Shown here: piece after piece, positions 1-5,772 of the stretch
How the letters are laid out: each line of letters opens with the position of its first letter
How positions within the stretch are numbered: position 1 is the stretch's first letter
Assembly: GCA_012963895.1 (NCBI GenBank)
Contig: DTUW01000106.1
Coordinates: 1 to 6,334 of the forward strand
Length of the DNA: 6,334 nt
Reading direction: 5' to 3'
Source of the DNA: Campylobacterales bacterium
Lineage (GTDB): Bacteria; Campylobacterota; Campylobacteria; Campylobacterales; Thiovulaceae
The notes under the pieces: generated by a model
What the model saw: the letters and a program-made list of their open reading frames with translations, nothing else
Database searches by the model: none
Told to the model about the DNA's origin: nothing
Position numbers and translations under genes: made by a program

Positions 1-7
1 AAGAGAG

Positions 8-652
8 ATGAAAGCAGAACTACCTCCACAAGTTCCAACACTCCAACCAGCTTTGCAAGATGTCGAAGTTACAGAAGTTACAGAAGTTACAGAAGTAAAT
101 ACAACAACATTGGTTAGCGGATATGTAGAGAGTGCAGAGACTAATCAGGTAGTTACCACTACTCAAACAGTTCAAACAGTTACTACTACTACTCTTGTAG
201 AAGAGTATGTAGAAGTAATAGAAGAGATAAAAACAATAGAAGCAATAGAGTATACAGAGATAATTGAATCAGCACCAACTAACACAAACACCGAACAACC
301 TGAACCTGTAATTACAATCTCCAAAATGGTGTTGAAAATCAATACAGAGTTTGGACCTTACACATTTGAAGGGGATTGGGAATTTGATGGGGATATGGCT
401 ATGAGAAAAGGAGTTTCCACTCTTGGAGATACTAAATTGGTTGGAACTGTTATCGCCAATGAAGATGAGTCGATAGCTTTCCTTGATGTTGAGGTTTCCA
501 CTCCTGAATTTGAAAAACTAAAATTGGAGATGGCTGAAATAGATGATAAGTCATCTATCACTCTCACAACAGCAGATGGCGAAACTCTTCTAATTGAAGA
601 TGACGGAAATAGCATAACTGCTATTGATGATAATGGAGTATTTGTAAAATAG
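8..652 (+). CDS. Acidic low-complexity protein with Val/Thr/Glu repeats and beta-rich C-terminal domain, unknown function
   Basis: I do not recognise this protein. Read from the ATG at 8 it has 214 residues. Residues 19-30 are a VTE repeat, residues 31-65 are Thr/Val-rich and residues 66-90 are Glu/Ile-rich. A Pro/Asn/Thr linker at about 89-100 leads to a C-terminal part (about 103-214) with alternating hydrophobic and acidic residues, as expected for beta strands; it ends in several DD/DG turns. There is no signal peptide, membrane segment or cysteine. The ATG lacks a properly spaced ribosome site, and the frame is open back to the first base, so the true start may lie outside the window and this may be the C-terminal part of a longer protein. 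The layout (disordered acidic spacer, then a compact domain) would suit a surface or scaffold protein, but that is a guess. It converges on the permease gene at 694. Confidence 0.7.
   Translation: MKAELPPQVPTLQPALQDVEVTEVTEVTEVNTTTLVSGYVESAETNQVVTTTQTVQTVTTTTLVEEYVEVIEEIKTIEAIEYTEIIESAPTNTNTEQPEPVITISKMVLKINTEFGPYTFEGDWEFDGDMAMRKGVSTLGDTKLVGTVIANEDESIAFLDVEVSTPEFEKLKLEMAEIDDKSSITLTTADGETLLIEDDGNSITAIDDNGVFVK
65..96 (+). repeat. 9-bp in-frame tandem repeat
   Basis: The unit gaagttaca occurs three times in a row (65-73, 74-82, 83-91), followed by a partial fourth copy. Each unit encodes three residues of the VTE repeat. Because the unit is a multiple of three, gain or loss of copies would change protein length without breaking the frame. 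Confidence 0.9.
164..193 (+). repeat. Second in-frame simple-repeat patch
   Basis: Two tandem copies of caaacagtt (164-172 and 173-181) are followed directly by four act triplets (182-193). They encode part of the Thr/Val-rich stretch. This is a second slippage-prone tract in the same gene, again in multiples of three. Confidence 0.8.
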
Positions 653-667
653 TCCATTCCTTCTCTT

Positions 668-685
668 AGGGGGTTCATTCCCCCT
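668..685. terminator. Hairpin between convergent genes, possible bidirectional terminator
   Basis: A perfect inverted repeat AGGGGG / CCCCCT (668-673 and 680-685) encloses a 6-base loop. It sits in the 41-base gap between the stop codons of the acidic protein (652) and the permease (694), where a shared terminator is expected. There is no clean T-run after the stem on either strand, so termination is inferred from position and stem strength only. Confidence 0.5.
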
Positions 686-693
686 CCTCCCCT

Positions 694-1431
694 CTAATTC
701 TCAACTTTCAAAATCCTTTTTCGAAATTTCACAACTCCTAATATATAGATAATTCCAAATTGGATAGTAATATGAGCTATGTTCTTATAGCCAATCTCAT
801 TACTATCAAAGATATAGAAATTTGGAACTACTCTACTTAATACCTGATATACTATCTGCATAGTCTCATCTTCTTTCAAAATATATCCATATATATAGAC
901 CTCATCTAGACTATTTCCAATAAAAAAGATTGTTATCGCATATACCAAACTTTTCAACGGAGAAACATATTGGGCAATTGTAAGAAAGAGAGAAGATAAA
1001 AGGAGCGATGAGGTAAAGAGTAGTAATAGATGGAAATTGAGAGATAGCTCTCTACCTGAAACTATCGAATAGCTCCAATTGACTACGAAAAAAAATAGAG
1101 TTGGAATAGAAAGGACGATAACCCTTGAAAGGTTGAGAGAGAGAAAATAGCTATCCCTACTAAGTCCAGAGGAGAGGGGAAAGATATAGACCCCTCCCCG
1201 TCTCTCCTTTTCCAGATAGAGAAGAGTTGAAAAGAGAGCCACAAGATGGAGGGTAAAACTTTGGAGGGCTAGGGTAATGTCCCTAAATAGTCTATCGGTC
1301 TTGTCCTCTATCCCGCTTAGACCAATTGATATTGCTATTGTGAGAATGGAGAGCAATATAAAAAGTCCAAAAACTCTCTCTTTGATAAATATCTTTGATA
1401 GAAAAATAGAAGTTGTAAAAATTCTATTCAT
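694..1431 (-). CDS. ABC-2-like transporter permease subunit
   Basis: An integral membrane protein of 245 residues. I see about six hydrophobic segments, at roughly 20-39, 56-74, 103-123, 134-156, 160-178 and 219-236, with a short basic tail after the last one. A charged loop after the second segment (LEKERRGG, 73-80, followed by a Pro-Leu-Ser stretch) and a final membrane segment ending in basic residues are typical of ABC-2 family export permeases. The length also suits the family, which is usually 230-280 residues. Its ATG lies inside the end of trpA (ATGAATAG, 8 bp shared), so translation is probably coupled; the ribosome site is a weak A/G-rich run. No ATPase gene lies on either side: the operon ends here and starts with trpA. 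The substrate is unknown. A CcmB-like haem exporter is a less likely alternative. Confidence 0.72.
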   Translation of the reverse strand: MNRIFTTSIFLSKIFIKERVFGLFILLSILTIAISIGLSGIEDKTDRLFRDITLALQSFTLHLVALFSTLLYLEKERRGGVYIFPLSSGLSRDSYFLSLNLSRVIVLSIPTLFFFVVNWSYSIVSGRELSLNFHLLLLFTSSLLLSSLFLTIAQYVSPLKSLVYAITIFFIGNSLDEVYIYGYILKEDETMQIVYQVLSRVVPNFYIFDSNEIGYKNIAHITIQFGIIYILGVVKFRKRILKVEN

Positions 1432-2158
1432 TTATCTTTTCTTTTATCACCTTTGCACTTTCAACTATCTTGGCTAACTTTTCAGAATTGGAGAGAGATT
1501 CATCTAATAGAAACTTTACAAAATGGCTACCTACAATCACTCCATCAACATTTTTAGCCTTCTCTTTTGCTGTTTCCTCATTTACCCCAAAACCTATAAA
1601 TATATCCCTATCTGTAATATCTCTAATATTCTGCACTACCTCATCTAAACTCTCTTTTTTATCGCTCCCTGTAATTCCTGCATATGCTACGAGGTAGATA
1701 AATTGAGAAAAACAATCTTTTAGAATAGTGCTGATTCTCTCTCTATCGTCGGTAGGAGCAACAAAGGGAATATTATCCATCTTCTCTCTTTCAAAGAGAG
1801 GTCTATATATACGAGCCTCCTCGTAGGGCAAATCTGGAATAATTAGCCCTCGAACTCCAATATTGGATAGCTTTGGAATAAGGGTCTCCATGTTTTGATT
1901 ATAGAAACTATTGAAATAGCCCATTAGGTAAGTCTCAATAGGAGATTGAGAGGCAATATTCAAAATATCTAAGAATTTTATTCCTCTTTTCAAAGCTAAG
2001 CTATTTGCCTTTTCAATAATAGGACCATCAGCCACCGGGTCAGAAAAGGGAACACCCAATTCCACAATATCCACATATGGAGAGAGTGAATTTAGTAAAT
2101 CTATCGTCCAACTACTATCGGGGTATCCAGCGGTAATATAGGCTACTAACTTTTTCAT
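1424..2158 (-). CDS. trpA: Tryptophan synthase alpha chain
   Basis: TrpA splits indole-3-glycerol phosphate into indole and glyceraldehyde 3-phosphate and passes indole to TrpB in the cytoplasmic alpha2-beta2 complex, the last step of tryptophan synthesis. The 244 residues form a TIM barrel and are slightly shorter than the usual 250-270. The family signature VELGVPFSDPVADGP is at 32-46. Its E33 corresponds to catalytic Glu49 and D44 to Asp60 of the Salmonella/E. coli enzyme. LIIPDLPYEE is at 105-114, the phosphate-binding YAGITGS loop at 159-165, and the second phosphate-binding region GFGV plus DGVIVGSHFV at 189-214. The N-terminus begins close to the first barrel strand, lacking the usual N-terminal helix of about 15 residues. 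AAAGGA five bases upstream supports the start. No other trp gene is in the window, so trpA is apart from trpB here. It is the first gene of an operon with the permease. Confidence 0.97.
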   Translation of the reverse strand: MKKLVAYITAGYPDSSWTIDLLNSLSPYVDIVELGVPFSDPVADGPIIEKANSLALKRGIKFLDILNIASQSPIETYLMGYFNSFYNQNMETLIPKLSNIGVRGLIIPDLPYEEARIYRPLFEREKMDNIPFVAPTDDRERISTILKDCFSQFIYLVAYAGITGSDKKESLDEVVQNIRDITDRDIFIGFGVNEETAKEKAKNVDGVIVGSHFVKFLLDESLSNSEKLAKIVESAKVIKEKINE

Positions 2159-2163
2159 GTATA

Positions 2164-2169
2164 TCCTTT
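2164..2169 (-). promoter_or_regulatory. Ribosome binding site of trpA
   Basis: AAAGGA on the minus strand lies five bases before the ATG of trpA. This supports the short N-terminus chosen for the protein. Confidence 0.75.
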
Positions 2170-2224
2170 CAAATTTGGAATAGATATATATTATCTAACA
2201 AGGGAACAGATTGGAAAATATCTA

Positions 2225-2232
2225 AAAGGAAG
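2225..2232 (+). promoter_or_regulatory. Ribosome binding site that fixes the GTG start of lpxK
   Basis: AAAGGAAG lies four bases before the GTG at 2237. This spacing, and the family-like N-terminus that follows, select GTG rather than a later ATG as the start. Confidence 0.75.
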
Positions 2233-2236
2233 TAAA

Positions 2237-3145
2237 GTGAAAAGAGTATTTCTATTTTTCGAAAAGGTTCTAACTTCTCCAAAGGGGATAGAGTGGATAA
2301 TCCCTATTCTCCTCTCTCCTCTCTCTCTCCTCTATTGTGGGGTAGTTTTCTTGAATAGCTATCGAAAATATCTTTTTCGTAGAAGTTACAACATTCCAAT
2401 TATTGGAGTTGCTAACTTGGTTTTAGGAGGGAGTGGAAAAACTCCATTAGTTATCGCTATTGCAAAACAGAGAGAGAGGGTGGCGGTTGTTTTGCGGGGT
2501 TATGGCAGGAAATCGAAAGGCACTCTATTGGTCTCAAAGTGGGGAGAGGTTTTGGAAAATGTAGAGAGTGCAGGTGATGAAGCTATGTTATATAGTTCCA
2601 AATTACCCACCTCATCGGTCATAGTTTCAGAAGATAGGATTAGAGGAATAGAGTTAGCAAAAGAGATAGGGGCGGAAATTGTAATATTGGACGATAGCTA
2701 TCGACAGCACCATATTTTAAAAGATATTGAATTTCTAATAGAGGTAAATCAGAAAAACAGATTTTGCCTACCTGCTGGTGGTTATCGTGAAAAGTTATGG
2801 ATTTTTAGAAAAGATGTCCGAACCATTAGAGAAGGATTGGACTTCACAAGAGAGGTATATATAGACAATCCAACTGATAAGATGGTGCTGATTACCGCTA
2901 TTGCTAAGCCTGAAAGATTGGATAAATATATTCCAAATATCCCAAAATATCACTTTCCAGACCACCATAGATTTACCAAAAAAGAGATATTGGAGATATT
3001 GGAAAAAGAGAAACCTAAATCTATCTTGACAACAGAAAAAGATTATCCAAAGTTGCAACCACTGGAAATAGAAGCCAATATCTCTCTGATACAATTAGAG
3101 ATAAACTTAAATAAGGATTTACTAAATGACATTAGAAGAGTTTGA
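2237..3145 (+). CDS. lpxK: Tetraacyldisaccharide 4'-kinase (lipid A 4'-kinase)
   Basis: LpxK phosphorylates the 4' position of the tetraacyldisaccharide 1-phosphate to give lipid IVA, using ATP at the inner face of the cytoplasmic membrane. The 302 residues carry the family landmarks in order: an N-terminal hydrophobic membrane-contact helix (about 20-40), the P-loop GGSGKTP at 64-70, RGYGR at 87-91, GDEAM at 113-117, the Walker-B-like LDD at 151-153, LPAGGYRE at 178-185, AKPERL at 223-228, DHH at 242-244 and TTEKD at 265-269. The segment after LDD reads SYRQHH where many LpxK proteins have GFQ, a divergence within an otherwise complete set. The length is short but within the range of the compact versions. 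Translation starts at GTG. The last 20 bases overlap the start of the McrB-like gene. Presence of lpxK implies an LPS-bearing Gram-negative host. Confidence 0.96.
   Translation: MKRVFLFFEKVLTSPKGIEWIIPILLSPLSLLYCGVVFLNSYRKYLFRRSYNIPIIGVANLVLGGSGKTPLVIAIAKQRERVAVVLRGYGRKSKGTLLVSKWGEVLENVESAGDEAMLYSSKLPTSSVIVSEDRIRGIELAKEIGAEIVILDDSYRQHHILKDIEFLIEVNQKNRFCLPAGGYREKLWIFRKDVRTIREGLDFTREVYIDNPTDKMVLITAIAKPERLDKYIPNIPKYHFPDHHRFTKKEILEILEKEKPKSILTTEKDYPKLQPLEIEANISLIQLEINLNKDLLNDIRRV
2307..2333 (+). repeat. Polypyrimidine tract with (CT)5 inside lpxK
   Basis: A 27-base stretch of only C and T, including five consecutive CT units at 2319-2328, encodes the Leu/Ser-rich membrane-contact helix of LpxK. 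It may simply reflect codon choice for Leu and Ser; dinucleotide slippage here would shift the lpxK frame. Confidence 0.6.
3113..3117 (+). promoter_or_regulatory. Ribosome binding site inside lpxK for the McrB-like gene
   Basis: AAGGA lies eight bases before the ATG at 3126, within the last codons of lpxK. It supports the overlapping start and hence translational coupling. Confidence 0.65.
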
Positions 3146-4640
3146 AAGCAAGATAGAGGAGTTCAAACGAGAATATCTAACCATTATTAAAAAAGTTGGA
3201 GCTGACCATATCTGGATGGCTCCTCATAAATATGATTGGTATCACTCCCAATATTTTGTAATAGATATTAAGAGAAATGATGAATTAGAATTGGAACTAT
3301 CCCTAAATGTCAATGATATACATGTTCAAGATAGAACGATGGCATCTCGTCTAAGTGAATTGAAAAGGTATATCCAAAAAGAGAATTTCAAATTTACAAC
3401 TATTGGAGAGGCAAAAGAGAAGTTTAAAGAAATCTGCAACCAATTCCCCTTTGTCTTAGCAAATAGGAATAGAAATGATTTGGTCTATTCTGAAAATGAT
3501 AAGATAAATAATATTGAACTCGATAATATTCCTGTTACCAGTCCTAGATATACCAAAAATAGTAATAGTATATATGTAAATACAATATTTGGAGATTTGT
3601 ATCTTTCCGATGAGGTGAAAGCCTCTTTTTATAATGGATTGAAAAGTAAGGGTTTTATTATCCTCGCAGGAATTAGCGGAATTGGAAAAACCAAAATATT
3701 TGAAAACTTTGTTAGAAACTTTCCGAAAGATAACTATATTTTTATTCCAATCCGTCCAGACTTTAAAGACTCCAAATCACTATTAGGATACTACAATCCT
3801 CTATCAGAGGAATATCAAACTACTCCACTCCTTGAATTGATTCTCAATGCTTCAAAACCTGAAAATTTGAAGATACCCCATTTTATTCTATTTGATGAGA
3901 TGAACTTAGCGAGAGCTGAATACTATTTTGCTGATTTTCTAAGTGTTCTAGAATCAAAAAGGGATAATCAAGGTTTTACAACTCAATCTATCCAGCTCCA
4001 CAATTCGACGAGTGATAAGGTGCGAAAACAGGGGATACCTCGTGAAATACGATTACCCCCTAATCTCTATTTTGTAGGTAGTGTAAATATTGATGAAACT
4101 ACCTACATGTTTTCTCCAAAGATATTAGATAGGGCTTGGGTTATTGAATTCGAGGTTGGAGATTTCGGAGGATATTTGGATTTCGTTGAAGATAGATTGG
4201 TAAATGGAGCTAATGATGCTTTTCTCTCTGAATTTAGACGAGAATTTAGAAAAGACTTTATCAATCAAGGCAGATATACTCGTATAGTGAAAGATGAAAA
4301 ATTCTTAGAGGTTGCAGATAAATATTTTACGGATTTGGACTATATCAACTCTCTTTTGCCACCTCATCTCAAATTTGGTTATAGGGTCTTTGATGAGATA
4401 GTAGCATTTATTATCAACTCCCAAAATTCTATTGTCCAATTTAGTTCAGAAGATGAAGCATTCGATTTAGCTATAAAAATGAAGATATTACCAAAGTTCC
4501 ACGGCACCCAAGATAGGTTGGAAAAGGTATTTTATGAACTCTTAGAATTTGCAAAAGAGAAAAAACTATTTTACACCTCTAAGAAGATTCAGAAGATGGT
4601 AGATGACCTATCTTCAATGGGATATACCAGCTTTATGTAG
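3126..4640 (+). CDS. McrB-like AAA+ ATPase/GTPase
   Basis: A 504-residue protein with one AAA+ module of the McrB type. Walker A is GISGIGKT (182-189). Walker B is FILFDEMN (253-260), followed by LARAEYYFADFLSVLE, the McrB-like extension after DEMN. GSVNIDETTYMFSPKILDRA (318-337) corresponds to the family's GTMNxxDR region, with an arginine-finger candidate at R336. FGYRVFDEI (417-425) fits sensor 2. The C-terminus (about 484-504, SKKIQKM...GYTSF) resembles the end of McrB-like proteins that pair with DUF2357/McrC-type nucleases. Residues 1-120, Trp/Tyr-rich around 30-45, are unrecognised and could form the target-recognition domain. In known systems such motors form rings and drive a nuclease (McrC) against modified or foreign DNA. 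No nuclease gene is next to it, so a complete restriction system is not shown. It overlaps lpxK by 20 bp. Confidence 0.85.
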   Translation: MTLEEFESKIEEFKREYLTIIKKVGADHIWMAPHKYDWYHSQYFVIDIKRNDELELELSLNVNDIHVQDRTMASRLSELKRYIQKENFKFTTIGEAKEKFKEICNQFPFVLANRNRNDLVYSENDKINNIELDNIPVTSPRYTKNSNSIYVNTIFGDLYLSDEVKASFYNGLKSKGFIILAGISGIGKTKIFENFVRNFPKDNYIFIPIRPDFKDSKSLLGYYNPLSEEYQTTPLLELILNASKPENLKIPHFILFDEMNLARAEYYFADFLSVLESKRDNQGFTTQSIQLHNSTSDKVRKQGIPREIRLPPNLYFVGSVNIDETTYMFSPKILDRAWVIEFEVGDFGGYLDFVEDRLVNGANDAFLSEFRREFRKDFINQGRYTRIVKDEKFLEVADKYFTDLDYINSLLPPHLKFGYRVFDEIVAFIINSQNSIVQFSSEDEAFDLAIKMKILPKFHGTQDRLEKVFYELLEFAKEKKLFYTSKKIQKMVDDLSSMGYTSFM

Positions 4641-4643
4641 GGG
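4639..4643 (+). promoter_or_regulatory. Weak ribosome binding site of the propeptide-like gene
   Basis: AGGGG overlaps the stop codon of the McrB-like gene and lies five bases before the ATG at 4649. No other in-frame start is near, so this decides the start, but the site is imperfect. Confidence 0.45.
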
Positions 4644-4648
4644 CAGAG

Positions 4649-5020
4649 ATGGGAAAATTACTCTTGCCATTACTTTTCTCCTCCTCTCTCTTTGGTGAAA
4701 TCCTACTTCTACATGGAGAGAAAAGGGATACCAAAATTTTGAAAGAGGGTAATAGATACTACCTAAATTCTATTAGAAGCCTCAATACAGAAGTAAGGGA
4801 TAGCCGAACTCTAATAGTTACTCTAAAACAGGGGATAAATCCCCTAGATTTTGGAGCTAAATACAATTTGAAATTGGTTCGCTCCAACTCAACAGGTAGC
4901 TATATTTTCAAAGTCCTATCAAAAGATACTGATATAGTCCAACTCTCCAACCTTCTATTGGCTAAACCTGAAACTGTATCGGTAGCCCCAAATTGGAGAC
5001 GGATTCGGGGGTTGAAATAG
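4649..5020 (+). CDS. Small secreted protein resembling a stand-alone subtilisin propeptide (I9-like)
   Basis: A 123-residue protein. Residues 1-16 (basic K3, hydrophobic LLLPLLF core, then SSSLFG) look like a Sec signal peptide, so the product is probably periplasmic or exported. Residues about 53-118 resemble the inhibitor_I9-type propeptide of S8 (subtilisin) proteases: a beta strand (LIVTLKQG), a helix region around FGAKYNLKLVRS, a second strand SYIFKVLSKD, a helix DIVQLSNLLLAKPE, and a last strand VSVAPNWRRIR. That last part matches the usual 'VESVEPNY' ending just before the protease begins. No protease domain follows: the frame stops at 5020 and the next gene is on the other strand. It may act as a protease inhibitor or folding chaperone, or be the remnant of a lost protease. 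It starts eight bases after the McrB-like gene and is probably in the same operon. Confidence 0.7.
   Translation: MGKLLLPLLFSSSLFGEILLLHGEKRDTKILKEGNRYYLNSIRSLNTEVRDSRTLIVTLKQGINPLDFGAKYNLKLVRSNSTGSYIFKVLSKDTDIVQLSNLLLAKPETVSVAPNWRRIRGLK
4830..4845 (+). repeat. Perfect short inverted repeat inside the propeptide-like gene
   Basis: AGGGGA (4830-4835) and TCCCCT (4840-4845) can pair around a TAAA loop, giving a 6-bp, mostly GC stem in otherwise AT-rich DNA. No T-run follows. It is coding sequence, so it may be incidental or may affect translation or messenger stability. Confidence 0.4.
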
Positions 5021-5021
5021 T

Positions 5022-5771
5022 CTATCTAATACTATTGTCCAATAGTTCTCTATCCATTTTTAAAAATAGTTTTCCATCTTCAAGATAGTTGGAAAAATCT
5101 TTTTTTCTCACCTTCACAATACTTCCAAACTCTATTTTTTCACCTACCTCATCATTTTCAAGATATATCCAGCTACTATCTCTATCTACAAATTGGGAGA
5201 CTACCCCTATTCCTATCTTTTGTAATATAGGTCTTTCTTGTTGAGAAAAAAAGTCCTTATGGAGTTTCCAAGAGTAGATATTCAACTTATCCCCTTCTGA
5301 AATCCCATCAGATAATCCTATATTTACTCTAAATAGATAGTCTCCATCTCTACTCTTTCGTTTCTCTACTACATATCCACGAGTAGGGAAAAGGGTTGCT
5401 AATTTTGCTCTATTTAGTTTCTGATTTGGAATAGGTATATAGATAGTAGAACCTGTTACCCTATTTACTACCTCAATTTTTCCTATTGAAATAGTTCTAT
5501 TTCGAAAATGTTTCGTTTCCAAATGGAGATATAGAGCTATTTCGCTATCTTCTATATTTGGGACTACTTCAACATTTGAGATATTGTGTAGTAATTTTGC
5601 AATCTCTTGACTGTCTGTCCAAACTCTATATTTTGGATTTTGGAGTTGATGAGGTTGAGGGGGGAGGAGAGATTTTGGCAATCTCTCTTGTTTGAAATCG
5701 TCAAACTGAACTATTGTAGTTTTTGTAGAACAGGAGGAGAGAAAAAGAAGTAGAACAAGGGCATATATCAT
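5022..5771 (-). CDS. Outer-membrane or periplasmic lipoprotein with FlgT-like C-terminal domain
   Basis: A 249-residue predicted lipoprotein. The hydrophobic core at 4-11 leads to the lipobox LSSC (11-14), so C14 would be lipidated after signal peptidase II cleavage. A Pro/Gln-rich linker (about 31-46) precedes a middle domain (about 48-127) with a strand-rich pattern. The C-terminal part (about 146-222), with NIGLSDGISEGDKLNIYS and later IGIGVVSQFVDRDSSWIYLE, resembles the SH3-like C-terminal domain of the flagellar protein FlgT ('N.G..dGv..Gd.f.vy'). Membership in a FlgT/CsgG-like assembly group is inferred, not shown; no flagellar gene is nearby. Oddities: the n-region (MIY) has no basic residue, no ribosome site precedes the ATG, and an in-frame TAG two codons upstream excludes a longer form. 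The start lies one base after the upstream gene's stop. Confidence 0.75.
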   Translation of the reverse strand: MIYALVLLLFLSSCSTKTTIVQFDDFKQERLPKSLLPPQPHQLQNPKYRVWTDSQEIAKLLHNISNVEVVPNIEDSEIALYLHLETKHFRNRTISIGKIEVVNRVTGSTIYIPIPNQKLNRAKLATLFPTRGYVVEKRKSRDGDYLFRVNIGLSDGISEGDKLNIYSWKLHKDFFSQQERPILQKIGIGVVSQFVDRDSSWIYLENDEVGEKIEFGSIVKVRKKDFSNYLEDGKLFLKMDRELLDNSIR

Positions 5772-5772
5772 A

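Larger units (their letters stand above)
2159..2236. promoter_or_regulatory. Divergent promoter region between trpA and lpxK
   Basis: This 78-bp AT-rich gap must hold the start signals for both divergent operons. The AT-rich core at 2184-2196 offers a -10-like element for each strand: TATATT at 2187-2192 (plus) and TAATAT at 2193-2188 (minus). Neither has a convincing -35 box, so the exact assignment is tentative. I see no trp attenuator, leader peptide or clear operator palindrome. Confidence 0.4.

Noticed and set aside
358..678. Open frame on the minus strand opposite the acidic protein
   Set aside because: It lies antisense to a longer, better supported gene, has Ser/Ile-rich composition typical of an opposite-strand shadow, and runs through the intergenic hairpin.
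1277..1697. Two short plus-strand open frames opposite the permease and trpA
   Set aside because: Both are antisense to recognisable genes, especially trpA, and show no family features or ribosome site.
2159..2236. Trp attenuator or T-box upstream of trpA
   Set aside because: The gap is only 78 bp, with no leader peptide, no Trp codons in tandem and no strong hairpin.
2795..3094. Phe/Trp-rich minus-strand frame opposite lpxK
   Set aside because: It mirrors conserved LpxK coding sequence; the aromatic richness comes from reading the complement of AAA/GAA codons.
3126..4640. Annotating a complete McrBC restriction system
   Set aside because: Only the ATPase is present; no McrC or other nuclease gene is in the window.
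5056..5067. Palindrome ATTTTTAAAAAT as a terminator
   Set aside because: It is all A/T, lies inside the lipoprotein coding region and has no GC stem; it is probably chance in AT-rich DNA.
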